Assembly (NCBI GenBank): GCA_034440355.1
Contig: JAWXBY010000038.1
Coordinates: 49,494-113,493 of the forward strand
Length of the DNA: 64,000 nucleotides
Source of the DNA: SZUA-430 sp034440355
GTDB lineage: Bacteria > Pseudomonadota > Alphaproteobacteria > Micropepsales > Micropepsaceae
Direction: 5' to 3'
Shown: positions 17,810 to 27,543 of the stretch, one piece after another
How positions within the stretch are numbered: the first letter of the stretch is position 1
How the letters are laid out: every line of letters starts with the position of its first letter
The notes under the pieces: model-generated
Database searches by the model: none
What the model was told of the DNA's origin: nothing
The model's input: only the letters and a program-made list of their open reading frames with translations
Position numbers and translations under genes: made by a program

Positions 17810-18133
17810 CTATTTGGTGCCTTGAATCTGTTCGACCGCCGTCGTCATCAGATCTTCCATTTCGCGCCGGATTTGATGGTCGGAAATGGCGAGCTTCTTG
17901 GCGTCGAAATCGCGGCGGATCTTGCGGAAAACGTCTTCCTCGCCCGCCTCTTCGAAATCGGCCTTAACGACCTCTTTCGCATAGTCGTCGGCCGCCGTTC
18001 CGGTCAGCCCCATCTTTTCGGCCGCCCACAAACCAATCAGCTTGTTCCGGCGCGCCGTCGCCTTGAACTTAAGGTCCTGATCGTGGGCGAACTTGCTCTC
18101 GTAACCTTCGCGGCGCTTGTCGAAACCGGACAT
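17810..18133 (-). CDS. ATP synthase F1 zeta subunit / DUF1476 inhibitor
   Basis: A 107-residue protein beginning MSGFDKRREGYESKFAHD when started at ATG 18133, which has a good AGGAGA ribosome site; the frame itself runs 11 codons further. The sequence matches the DUF1476 family, known in Paracoccus as the zeta subunit that blocks F1-ATPase rotation using its N-terminal segment. The rest is a bundle of helices with many Asp, Glu and Lys residues. The family is typical of Alphaproteobacteria. ATP synthase genes are not in the window. Confidence 0.9.
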   Translation of the reverse strand: MSGFDKRREGYESKFAHDQDLKFKATARRNKLIGLWAAEKMGLTGTAADDYAKEVVKADFEEAGEEDVFRKIRRDFDAKKLAISDHQIRREMEDLMTTAVEQIQGTK

Positions 18134-18377
18134 CGGCTGAATTCTCCTAAACCTCTGGCAATCCATGGCTAATTCGTTGACGCGAACCTATGTCATCGAC
18201 TTCGCCTGCGCAACGTCCCCGCATTGTGCGGGGATTGCCTGATGGGCTAACCTTATCTGGCGCTCGCAGAGAGAAGGATCAACCCTCCCTCCTCGCGGGC
18301 GTCGTCGTTTCAGACGGTGGAAGGCCACGGAAATTCCTTCCGTATTCTCGGTCCACGACAAATCGGATTGCACGCAC

Positions 18378-19142
18378 ATGAAAAGCCGCAAGCTCGTTTA
18401 TGAGGGCAAGGCGAAGATCCTTTACGAAGGACCAGAGCCGGGCACGCTCATTCAGTACTTCAAGGACGAAACGACCGCGTTCGATGCGAAGAAGAAAGCG
18501 GTGCTTGAGGGCAAAGGCATCCTCAACAATCGCATCTCCGAATATCTGATGACGCAGCTCACCGGCATCGGCGTGCCGAACCATTTCATGCGGCGATTGA
18601 ATATGCGGGAGCAGTTGATCCGCGAGGTTGAAATCATTCCACTTGAAGTTGTGGTTCGAAATGTATCCGCCGGAAGTTTTTCGACACGACTCGGCGTCGA
18701 AGAGGGAACGACTCTCCCGCGATCAATCATCGAGTTCTTCCTCAAAGACGACAAGTTGCATGACCCGATGGTTACTGAAGAGCACATCACGGCATTCGGT
18801 TGGGCGACGCCCCAAGAACTTGACGATGCGACCGCGCTGGCGATTCGAATCAACGACTTCCTCTCAGGGTTGTTCCTCGGCGTCGGCATCAGACTTGTGG
18901 ATTTCAAAATAGAATTCGGAAGGCTATGGGAAGGCGAGATGATGCGTGTCATTCTTGCTGACGAAATTAGTCCGGACTCGATGCGACTCTGGGATCTGCG
19001 TACGAACGAAAAATTGGATAAGGATCGTTTTCGCAGAGACCTCGGTGGTGTGACGGAAGCCTACGGCGAAGTCGCAAGACGTTTGGGAATTCTAACCGAA
19101 GTGCAGAACACGGAACGAAAGGGACCGGTGCTCGTTAAATGA
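18378..19142 (+). CDS. purC: SAICAR synthetase
   Basis: A 254-residue enzyme joining aspartate to CAIR with ATP in purine synthesis. Motifs: MKSRKLVYEGKAKILYEG, the N-terminal lobe of the SAICAR synthetase fold, EVVVRNVSAGSF, and LVDFKIEFGRLW with DEISPDSMRLWD for ATP and metal binding. Length fits the family. Codon use in the 3' two-thirds is clearly less GC-biased than neighbours (frequent GAA, ATT, AAT, TTC/TTT mixing). The stop overlaps purS by 4 bases. Confidence 0.96.
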   Translation: MKSRKLVYEGKAKILYEGPEPGTLIQYFKDETTAFDAKKKAVLEGKGILNNRISEYLMTQLTGIGVPNHFMRRLNMREQLIREVEIIPLEVVVRNVSAGSFSTRLGVEEGTTLPRSIIEFFLKDDKLHDPMVTEEHITAFGWATPQELDDATALAIRINDFLSGLFLGVGIRLVDFKIEFGRLWEGEMMRVILADEISPDSMRLWDLRTNEKLDKDRFRRDLGGVTEAYGEVARRLGILTEVQNTERKGPVLVK

Positions 19143-19378
19143 AAGCGCGCGTTACAGTGATGTTGAAATCAGGCGTACTCGACCCGCAGGGCAAGGCGAT
19201 CGGACAATCGCTGAACCGTTTGGGCTTTGCGAACGTGGGTGACGTTCGTCAAGGCAAGGTGATCGAGATCGAACTGGACGAGACGGATCAATCGCGCGCA
19301 CGGGCCAAGCTGTCCGAGATGTGCGAGAAGCTGCTCGCAAACACCGTTATCGAAAACTATGCGATCGAGTTGAGATAA
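19139..19378 (+). CDS. purS: FGAM synthase subunit PurS
   Basis: A 79-residue subunit of the three-part formylglycinamidine ribonucleotide synthase (PurL/PurQ/PurS). It starts with MKARVTVMLKSGVLDPQGKA and contains GFANVGDVRQGKVIEIELDE, both family hallmarks. PurS bridges PurQ and PurL so that ammonia can pass. It overlaps purC by an ATGA. Unlike in most relatives, purQ is not next: about 1.5 kb of other genes intervenes. Confidence 0.95.
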   Translation: MKARVTVMLKSGVLDPQGKAIGQSLNRLGFANVGDVRQGKVIEIELDETDQSRARAKLSEMCEKLLANTVIENYAIELR

Positions 19379-19397
19379 GGAGCCAAAACGAAATACG

Positions 19398-19495
19398 CCG
19401 CACACGGACGATCTGGGAAATCGAAAATGTGCGGTGTTGGGGGAATGGAAGTGCCTTGGGTTGCGCTGAAGACGGATGGGACCGTCTCAGCGCAA
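19398..19495 (+). terminator. Two hairpins after purS
   Basis: The first pairs CCGCACA (19398-19404) with TGTGCGG (19428-19434), with an inner CGAT/ATCG pair. The second is strong: TTGCGCTG-A-AGACGG (19461-19475) pairs with CCGTCT-CAGCGCAA (19482-19495) around a six-base loop, with one bulged A. There is no T run after either, so they could end the purC-purS transcript weakly or protect its 3' end. Confidence 0.45.
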
Positions 19496-19538
19496 GGAAG
19501 AATGGGTCAAAATAGTAGCCATAAGGGGTTTTTAGCTG

Positions 19539-20057
19539 ATGACGCGCTCCATCTCCGTCTTAAGCATGCTGTGCCTTGCCTTGATCACGTTGCCCTTCGC
19601 CGCGGTGGCGAATGCGCAAAGCCTCCCCGCCGACATGAACGCCCGTATGGCGGCCGCGTCCGACCTGATTGAGGCCATGGGTGGCCGTCAATCGGTTCTC
19701 GAACAGATCGACCGGGTCATCCCGGCGCAGATGCAGGCGCTGCAATCGCAGTTCCCCTCCATCACGCCGGACACGCGTCGCATCATCGAGAAATCGATGC
19801 GCGATGAAATGACCTTGGGCGTCAACAAGCTGCTGTCGCAAATGGCGAATGCTTGGGCGCGCCGTTTCACGGTCGGTGACCTGCGCGGGATCGCGTCCTT
19901 CCACCGCTCGCCCGCCGGCCAACGCCTGCGCGCGCAGCAAGAAGACCTTCAGCGCGAGATCGCCGAAATCGGCCGCAACTGGGGCGCCGACGTCGGCCGC
20001 CGCATCCAACAGCGCCTGCAAGAACACCTGAACAAGCCCCCGGCATTGGTCAGCTAA
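19539..20057 (+). CDS. Exported DUF2059-family protein
   Basis: A 172-residue protein with a signal peptide (SMLCLALITLPFAAVANAQS). The mature part is helical and holds the DUF2059-like stretch WARRFTVGDLRGIASFHRSP followed by AGQRLRAQQEDLQRE, a pattern in which a short helix ends at F.R.S.G. The biochemical role of DUF2059 proteins is unknown; they are periplasmic or membrane associated. It sits between purS and purQ, where alphaproteobacterial relatives usually have no gene, so it is probably an insertion rather than part of the purine pathway. Confidence 0.8.
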   Translation: MTRSISVLSMLCLALITLPFAAVANAQSLPADMNARMAAASDLIEAMGGRQSVLEQIDRVIPAQMQALQSQFPSITPDTRRIIEKSMRDEMTLGVNKLLSQMANAWARRFTVGDLRGIASFHRSPAGQRLRAQQEDLQREIAEIGRNWGADVGRRIQQRLQEHLNKPPALVS

Positions 20058-20077
20058 GGACGCATCGCCCATCTTCC

Positions 20078-20241
20078 CCCCTCTCCCTTCCGGAATCGGA
20101 AGGGAGAGGGGTCGGGGGTGAGGGATGGCGTCTCCGCCGAACACAAGTCTCAGAGTGCGAAGCCGCGCCATCAACGGCGCGCGCCATCGCGTAGAGCCCC
20201 TCCCTCACCCCTACCCCTCTCCCTCCAAGGAGGGCGAGGGG
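20078..20241. repeat. Intergenic hairpin-rich repeat between DUF2059 gene and membrane gene
   Basis: CCCCTCTCCCTTCC at 20078-20091 pairs perfectly with GGAAGGGAGAGGGG at 20098-20111. Further on, GGGTGAGGGATGGCG near 20115-20130 is mirrored by CGCCATCGCG and CCCTCCCTCACCC near 20183-20210, and the tail again holds CCCCTCTCCCTCC-AAGG-AGGGCGAGGGG. The arrangement is a mosaic of inverted copies, typical of a dispersed palindromic element. Confidence 0.75.
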
Positions 20242-20274
20242 CGACATTCTCGGGAAGCAATAAGGGACACGTCG

Positions 20275-20808
20275 ATGACCGCATCCGACATCTATTGGCC
20301 CTACGTTGCCTTCGCGATGGGCGCGGCTGCCGCCATTCCGTTCGTGTGCTTCGCGCTCGCGCGCCGCTGGTCGTGGATCGCGCTCGTCGTGGGGCTCGCC
20401 TGCCTCGCCGTCGTAATCGTCAACGGCGCAGCGCCGATTCGCGGCGCACTCGACCCGAACTACATCGGCTACGGCTACGGTTTCCTGCGCGCCGACAAGG
20501 GCCTCTCGGTGACGTTCATCGCCGGCAGCGTCGTCCTCTTCTCCGCCCTGAGTTCATGGATCGCGATTCGCAATCGCCCCGGCCCTTTGATGCTCATCGT
20601 TGCGGCAACCTCCGCCTTCCATCTGGTCAACGCGGGTTTCCCACTAATGGATGGCCTCCTGTCCGATCCCAAGAGTGTGGAGATCCAGTTCGGCGAATAC
20701 CTGACCGTGCCGTACACCGTGGCCATTCCGGCCATTTTCGCCGTGATGGTCCTGCCGTTTCTGCTGGGTTTGCCTTGGGCAATTCAGCGCACGCTAGAGA
20801 CGGAATAG
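20275..20808 (+). CDS. Four-to-five-helix membrane protein of unknown function
   Basis: A 177-residue protein started at ATG 20275, which lies after AAGGGACAC; the frame is open upstream through the repeat but that part is clearly not conserved protein. It has hydrophobic segments at about 7-28, 34-53, 74-94, 98-118 and 145-168. The loops contain no catalytic-looking motif. I do not recognise the family. It lies between the repeat and purQ, part of the insertion that splits the purine operon. Confidence 0.65.
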   Translation: MTASDIYWPYVAFAMGAAAAIPFVCFALARRWSWIALVVGLACLAVVIVNGAAPIRGALDPNYIGYGYGFLRADKGLSVTFIAGSVVLFSALSSWIAIRNRPGPLMLIVAATSAFHLVNAGFPLMDGLLSDPKSVEIQFGEYLTVPYTVAIPAIFAVMVLPFLLGLPWAIQRTLETE

Positions 20809-20885
20809 CGCGCCCGGCCGCCCTCGCATTTCACCGACCAAGCCGCTATCTAAAGCACGCCTCAGCGCCCCTGGAGATGCTCCCC

Positions 20886-21553
20886 GTGAAAGCGGCCGTT
20901 GTTGTTTTTCCCGCCTCAAACTGCGATCGCGACGTCCACGACGCGCTCAAGCGCTCCAACGGCACACCGCCCGCGATGGTTTGGCACCAAGACGCCAGCC
21001 TGCCCGAAGGTCTCGACCTCATCGTTCTGCCGGGCGGCTTCTCCTACGGAGACTATCTTCGCTGCGGCGCCATGGCGGCCCAGTCGCCGATCATGCGCGA
21101 CGTGATCGACCGCGCGAACAAGGGCACGCCGGTGCTCGGCATCTGCAACGGCTTCCAGATCCTCTGCGAGACGAAGCTTTTGCCTGGCGCCTTGATGCGC
21201 AACGCGTCTCTAAAATTCGTCTCTCGCGACGTGAACATGACGGTCGAAGGCGCGAACACGATGTTCACCGCCGGCTACAAACCCGGCCAAGTGATCAACA
21301 TTCCCGTCGCCCACGGCGACGGCAACTATTTCGCCGACAAAGACACCCTCGACCGCTTGGAAGGCGAAGGCCAAGTCGCCTTCCGCTATGTCGAAGGCTC
21401 GAACCCGAACGGCGCCGCGCGCAACATCGCCGGCATCTTCAACGAAAAGCGCACGATCTTAGGGCTGATGCCCCACCCCGAACGCCATTCCGAACCGCTG
21501 CACGGCAACACGGACGGCAAAGCGATCTTCGACAGCTTGGTGAAGGCCCTCTC

Positions 21554-21557
<4 letters not shown>
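20886..21557 (+). CDS. purQ: FGAM synthase glutaminase subunit PurQ
   Basis: A 223-residue class I glutamine amidotransferase that supplies ammonia to PurL. GTG 20886 is chosen over the in-frame ATG 20877 because GGAG immediately abuts that ATG but is 9 bases before the GTG, and the resulting N-terminus KAAVVVFPASNCDRD matches the family. The nucleophile Cys is in GICNGFQ and the His/Glu pair in MPHPERHSEP. It overlaps purL by 4 bases (GTGA). Confidence 0.94.
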
Positions 21558-23740
<2,183 letters not shown>

Positions 23741-23749
23741 GTTACTTCC

Positions 23750-23995
23750 ATGCCCATGAATGCCGGAGATATCGAGCGCCTGATCAAAGACGCCCTGCCC
23801 GACGCGAAGATCACGATTCGCGATCTGGCGGGCGACGACGACCATTACGCGGCCGAAGTCATCTCGGCCGCCTTCAAGGGCAAGACCCGCGTCCAGCAGC
23901 ACAAGATGGTATACGACGCGCTGAAAGGCCGGATGGGCGGCGAATTGCACGCCCTGGCGCTGCAGACCTCTGTCCCGCCTGATCCCGCGTCTTGA
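23750..23995 (+). CDS. BolA-family protein
   Basis: An 81-residue protein with the BolA fold: IERLIKDALPDAKITIRDLAGDDDHY and the signature RVQQHKMVYDALKGRMGGELHALAL. BolA proteins pair with monothiol glutaredoxins of the CGFS type to carry or sense 2Fe-2S clusters; such a glutaredoxin gene follows 69 bases downstream, a classic pairing. The His residues in DDDHYAAEV and QQHKMVY are the expected cluster ligands. The start may be ATG 23750 or 23756. Confidence 0.93.
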   Translation: MPMNAGDIERLIKDALPDAKITIRDLAGDDDHYAAEVISAAFKGKTRVQQHKMVYDALKGRMGGELHALALQTSVPPDPAS

Positions 23996-24064
23996 CCCCT
24001 TCAAGGCCCGGGCTTACCTAATTCGCACCGCCATTTCAGAGGACGGCCCGCCGGCCGCACACCC

Positions 24065-24400
24065 ATGACCCAATCGGTTCACGATCGCATCAAGGCCGAA
24101 GTCGACTCGAACGACATCGTGCTGTTCATGAAGGGCACGCCCGCGACGCCGCAATGCGGCTTCTCCGCGACGGTCATTCACATCCTCGACCACATCGGCG
24201 TGAAGTACAAAGGCGTAAACGTGCTGGCCGACGCCGAGATCCGCCAAGGCATCAAGGACTTCTCGAACTGGCCGACGATCCCGCAGCTTTACGTGAAGGG
24301 CGAATTTGTCGGCGGCTGCGACATCGTCAAGGAAATGTTCGAGACCGGCGAATTGAAACCCTTCCTCGCCGAACAAGGCATCGCGCTCGAAGCCGCGTGA
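24065..24400 (+). CDS. grxD: Monothiol glutaredoxin, Grx4 type
   Basis: A 111-residue protein with active-site CGFS in TPATPQCGFSATV and the glutathione-binding stretch NWPTIPQLYVKGEFVGGCDI. CGFS glutaredoxins hold a shared 2Fe-2S cluster and deliver it to target proteins, often with BolA, encoded just upstream. Residues IVLFMKGTP are the family start of the fold. The stop overlaps the GTG start of the next gene, so the two are coupled. Confidence 0.95.
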   Translation: MTQSVHDRIKAEVDSNDIVLFMKGTPATPQCGFSATVIHILDHIGVKYKGVNVLADAEIRQGIKDFSNWPTIPQLYVKGEFVGGCDIVKEMFETGELKPFLAEQGIALEAA

Positions 24401-25368
24401 GCCTGACCCTCGCCGATATTGAAAAGGCCGCGGAACGTATCCGCGGCCTTGCTGTTCGCACGCCGCTGATCGAGGCCCGCGCCGCCAGCGCCGCCACCGG
24501 CGGCCGCATCTTCATTAAACCCGAAGTCCTGCAGCGCACCGGCTCCTTCAAGTTCCGCGGCGCGATGAACCGGCTCGCCCAACTCACCGCCGACGAACGC
24601 AAGCGCGGTGTCGTCGCCTTCTCGTCAGGAAACCACGCCCAAGGCGTCGCCGCTGCAGCCCAACAGATCGGCACGCGCGCGACCATCATCATGCCCGCCG
24701 ACGCGCCACGACTGAAGATCGCGAACACGCGCAACTACGGCGCCGAAGTCATCCTCTACGACCGCCAGAAAGAAGACCGCGTCGCCATCGGCAAGAAGCT
24801 CGCCGCCGACCACGGCCTGACGCTTGTACCACCGTTCGACGACTACGCCGTGATGGCGGGCCAAGGCACGATCGGCCTCGAACTGGCCGAAGACGCGAAG
24901 GCTCTGGGCATCACCTTCGACGCAGTCCTCGCCCCCTGCTCCGGCGGCGGCCTCACCTCCGGCATTGCCACCGCCCTCGCCGCGCTTTCGCCCGCGACAA
25001 AGGTCCACGCCGTCGAACCCGCGGCCTTCGACGATCTCGCCCGCTCGCTGAAATCCGGCGAACGCCTCGCCAACGCACCCGGTGCCTCGTCGATCTGCGA
25101 CGCGCTGATGGTCGACAAACCCGGCGAACTCACCTTCCCGATCCTGCAAAAAACCAAAACCGGCGCGCTCGCCGTCACCGACGACGAAGCCCTGCGCGCG
25201 ATGGCGCACGCCTTCTACGAACTGAAACTGGTGACCGAGCCCAGCGGCGCAACAAGCCTCGCCGCCGTCCTCACCGGCAAGCTTGAAACGAAGGGCAAGA
25301 CCATCGCCGTCGTCCTCTCGGGCGGTAACGTCGACGCCGACCTCTTCAAACGCGCCCTCGCAGCCTAG
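24397..25368 (+). CDS. Threonine dehydratase / serine racemase-like PLP enzyme
   Basis: A 323-residue fold-type II PLP enzyme starting at GTG 24397, which overlaps the grxD stop by 4 bases. The PLP lysine is in GSFKFRGA, the substrate loop in SSGNHAQG, the phosphate loop in SGGGLTSG and the C-terminal SGGNVD. It lacks the ACT regulatory domains of biosynthetic IlvA, so it is closer to catabolic threonine dehydratase or serine racemase. These enzymes deaminate L-threonine or L-serine, or racemise serine. Exact reaction is not determined by sequence. Confidence 0.88.
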   Translation: MSLTLADIEKAAERIRGLAVRTPLIEARAASAATGGRIFIKPEVLQRTGSFKFRGAMNRLAQLTADERKRGVVAFSSGNHAQGVAAAAQQIGTRATIIMPADAPRLKIANTRNYGAEVILYDRQKEDRVAIGKKLAADHGLTLVPPFDDYAVMAGQGTIGLELAEDAKALGITFDAVLAPCSGGGLTSGIATALAALSPATKVHAVEPAAFDDLARSLKSGERLANAPGASSICDALMVDKPGELTFPILQKTKTGALAVTDDEALRAMAHAFYELKLVTEPSGATSLAAVLTGKLETKGKTIAVVLSGGNVDADLFKRALAA

Positions 25369-25391
25369 CCGATCGCTGCACCGGTCTTGTT

Positions 25392-25853
25392 TCAGAGCCG
25401 CGCCACCATTTGGCGCACAAGCGCGCGCACGCGTTCGGGCCGAACGCCCGCAAAATCTACCACGATCACGCGCCCCGTCTTGAGCACAACGATCGAGCCC
25501 TCCGCTTCGAAAGCCCGCGCGCCAAACCCATCAAGCGGCATGAAGCCTGGCTGTGATCGCGCCTCCGCCTCCAGCTTCACGAAATAGCTCTCGGCATCCG
25601 GCATGTTCAAAACCGGCAGCTCGGCGTCGGACCAAATCTCGAGCTTGATCTCGGCCTTCCGTCCCGCGGTCGCCCAAAGACAATAGGGCGCCGTCTCCTC
25701 GCCGATCTCCTCCACCGGCACCGTCACGATCGCGCCACCCAACACGCGCTCGACGTCATTCACGTCGGCAAGCGCGCACGGATCCTCGGACGCAAAAGCG
25801 GCGCTGCCGTGAAGCAGCGCCGCGAAAACGATGATGGTACGGAGCAATTCCAC
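25392..25853 (-). CDS. Exported protein of unknown function, DUF3558-like
   Basis: A 153-residue protein with a signal peptide (LLRTIIVFAALLHGSAAFAS). The mature form begins EDPCALADVNDVERVLGG, holds a second Cys in YCLWAT, and ends in IVVLKTGRVIVVDFAG; this layout (a CxLL-like start and a strand-rich body) resembles the DUF3558-type periplasmic proteins of unknown role. It starts 6 bases after the rpsD stop on the same strand, so it is probably co-transcribed with it. Confidence 0.7.
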   Translation of the reverse strand: MELLRTIIVFAALLHGSAAFASEDPCALADVNDVERVLGGAIVTVPVEEIGEETAPYCLWATAGRKAEIKLEIWSDAELPVLNMPDAESYFVKLEAEARSQPGFMPLDGFGARAFEAEGSIVVLKTGRVIVVDFAGVRPERVRALVRQMVARL

Positions 25854-25859
25854 CGCGCT

Positions 25860-26483
25860 TTAGCGCGAGTAGAATTCGACGACCAGGTTCGGCTCCATGC
25901 GCACCGGATACGGCACGTCGTTGAGCTTCGGCGTCCGCGTGAATTTCGCGGTGAGCTTGCCGTGGTCGACTTCCAGATAGTCCGGCACGTCGCGCTCCGG
26001 CGATTGGATGGCGACGGCGACCAGCTCCATGTCCTTGCCCTTCTCGCGAACGGAGACGACGTCGCCTTCCTTCACCAGATAGCTCGGAATGTTCACGCGG
26101 CGGCCGTTGACCGAGACGTGGCCGTGATTGACGAACTGACGCGCCGAGAAAACGGTCGGCACGAACTTCGCGCGATAGACGACGGCGTCCAGACGGCGCT
26201 CAAGCAAGCCGATGATGTTCTCGCCCGTATCGCCGCGACGGCGCGAGGCTTCGGCGTAGATCTTGCGGAACTGGCGCTCGTTGATGTTGCCGTAATAGCC
26301 CTTCAGCGTTTGCTTGGCCTTCAGCTGTACGCCGTAGTCGGAAATCTTGTTTTTGCGGCGCTGGCCGTGCTGACCGGGGCCATACTCGCGCTTGTTCTGC
26401 GGGCTCTTCGGACGGCCCCACAGATTGTCGCCAATGCGGCGATCGATCTTATATTTTGAACTCTGACGCTTCGTCATTCGCAA
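25860..26483 (-). CDS. rpsD: Ribosomal protein S4
   Basis: A 207-residue 30S subunit protein beginning MTKRQSSKYKIDRR after MR; the annotated start MRMTK at 26483 can be used. It binds 16S rRNA early in assembly. The S4 domain is seen in RRLDAVVYRAKFV, then ARQFVNHGHVSVNGRRVNIPS. Length suits the alphaproteobacterial form. Here it stands alone rather than in the alpha operon. A strongly structured region lies 66-160 bases upstream, and a small exported protein follows 6 bases after its stop. Confidence 0.96.
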   Translation of the reverse strand: MRMTKRQSSKYKIDRRIGDNLWGRPKSPQNKREYGPGQHGQRRKNKISDYGVQLKAKQTLKGYYGNINERQFRKIYAEASRRRGDTGENIIGLLERRLDAVVYRAKFVPTVFSARQFVNHGHVSVNGRRVNIPSYLVKEGDVVSVREKGKDMELVAVAIQSPERDVPDYLEVDHGKLTAKFTRTPKLNDVPYPVRMEPNLVVEFYSR

Positions 26484-26549
26484 TTTCCCTGTAGATTCAA
26501 GTTGTTAAGCCAGGAAATGCTGCCCTCCTCTGCCCCAGTAGACCGGGCC

Positions 26550-26644
26550 GACAGGTGGGGGCTTCCCCACCACGGGTGCTTCCGTGCCGCCGGGGCCGAA
26601 CCCCGACGAAGGCGCGGGTTCTAGAGGGCCCCCACCCGCCTGTC
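26550..26644. promoter_or_regulatory. Structured region upstream of rpsD, function unknown
   Basis: Outer arms GACAGG (26550-26555) and CCTGTC (26639-26644) pair, extended by TGGGGGC with GCCCCCA. Inside are three local hairpins: GGTGGGG-GCTT-CCCCACC (26554-26571), CACGG-GTGCT-TCCGTG near 26571-26586 and CGGGG-CCGAA-CCCCG near 26591-26605. The outer stem and the first hairpin compete for the same bases. It could be an rpsD leader or an independent RNA; no known class is recognised. The remaining bases of the 279-base gap hold nothing further. Confidence 0.5.
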
Positions 26645-26762
26645 AAATGGCCCATCGACGCGCCTCAACTTAGTCCGCGGGCCAGTGTGGTCCCTCAGCG
26701 CTTGCCGAACTGGACCGGTCAACCATAGCTTTCGGTCTTGGGGTTGGATTGGGGAGACTTCC

Positions 26763-27182
26763 ATGCGCTCGACAATACTCGTATTCGCAACAGCCATCGT
26801 GCTCGCGGGATGCTCGATGATGCCGGCCTTCGTCGGCGGCGGTGACAAGCCCACGGCCGCTGCAGCGCCACCTACCGCTTCGCCGGCGAAGTCGGCGGAA
26901 CTTTCGGTGCCGGCCACCCATGCCTACGAAATCCAACATCTCGTCCGGGGCCCCGTTCGGCGCGTGAAGGTGCTGCTGAACGGCCGCACGGTCGAGACGC
27001 TGACGATGTCGAAGGGACGCGACGCAGCAACCTCGCACTGCTGCACCGCAGACGGCTGTGAAACGATCGCCGTCCCGAAGAAGAACGAACCCGTGAAGGC
27101 GTGCACCAGCTTCAAGATGGTTTGCGACGCAAAGGGCGCCTGCAAAGAAGACGCGCCGCCCAAAGCGAGCTCGCGGCTCTAG
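26763..27182 (+). CDS. Small lipoprotein of unknown function
   Basis: A 139-residue lipoprotein. ATG 26763 is chosen because it follows GGGGAGACTTCC and gives a lipobox (ILVFATAIVLAGC). The mature protein is Ala/Pro/Thr-rich at first, then has a compact domain with cysteines clustered as SHCCTADGCE and KACTSFKMVCDAKGACK, six or more in a span of about 40 residues, so disulphides are likely. I do not recognise the family. The gene diverges from rpsD and precedes an orphan gene by 2 bases. Confidence 0.75.
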   Translation: MRSTILVFATAIVLAGCSMMPAFVGGGDKPTAAAAPPTASPAKSAELSVPATHAYEIQHLVRGPVRRVKVLLNGRTVETLTMSKGRDAATSHCCTADGCETIAVPKKNEPVKACTSFKMVCDAKGACKEDAPPKASSRL

Positions 27183-27184
27183 CC

Positions 27185-27496
27185 TTGGCTCGATGGCATC
27201 TGGACGAACTGCTTAGACGCCTGGCGAGCAAAGGATGGCAGACGGCAGAGATGCCCGGCGACGACTACAAGATCGCGGCGACGTGGGAACTGCGCCGCGG
27301 CAACGACACGCGTGTCTTGCACATCGATTTTGATGGTCTGGACGATATGCGAACTCTGCCGATTGAACAGAGTTACGCTTGTCGCATCAGAGGATCCAAC
27401 ACGTCCCTGTTGTTTCGGAAAAACCGAAACATTTGGGACGCGGAATTGACTTCGTTTGTCGCGTCGTTGGAACCAACGGAAATTGCACCACCTTAG
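27185..27496 (+). CDS. Orphan protein of unknown function, about 103 aa
   Basis: A frame that follows the lipoprotein stop; TTG 27185 would give 103 residues, while a GTG at 27101 inside the previous gene would give 131. Neither has a strong ribosome site. The protein has a helix (WHLDELLRRLASKGW) and then strands (TWELRRGNDTRVLHIDFDGL), and is soluble. Composition is less GC-rich than the flanking genes. I do not recognise it; the reality of the gene is moderately supported by its protein-like sequence. Confidence 0.45.
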   Translation: MARWHLDELLRRLASKGWQTAEMPGDDYKIAATWELRRGNDTRVLHIDFDGLDDMRTLPIEQSYACRIRGSNTSLLFRKNRNIWDAELTSFVASLEPTEIAPP

Positions 27497-27543
27497 CGGG
27501 CGTGAAAAATCAGCGCCATCGCGATGCAGTGCTTCAAACACCT

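Noticed and set aside
26520..26650. SRP RNA, 6S RNA or tmRNA in the rpsD upstream region
   Set aside because: The characteristic SRP loop sequence and other class-specific motifs were not found, so only a generic structured region is reported.
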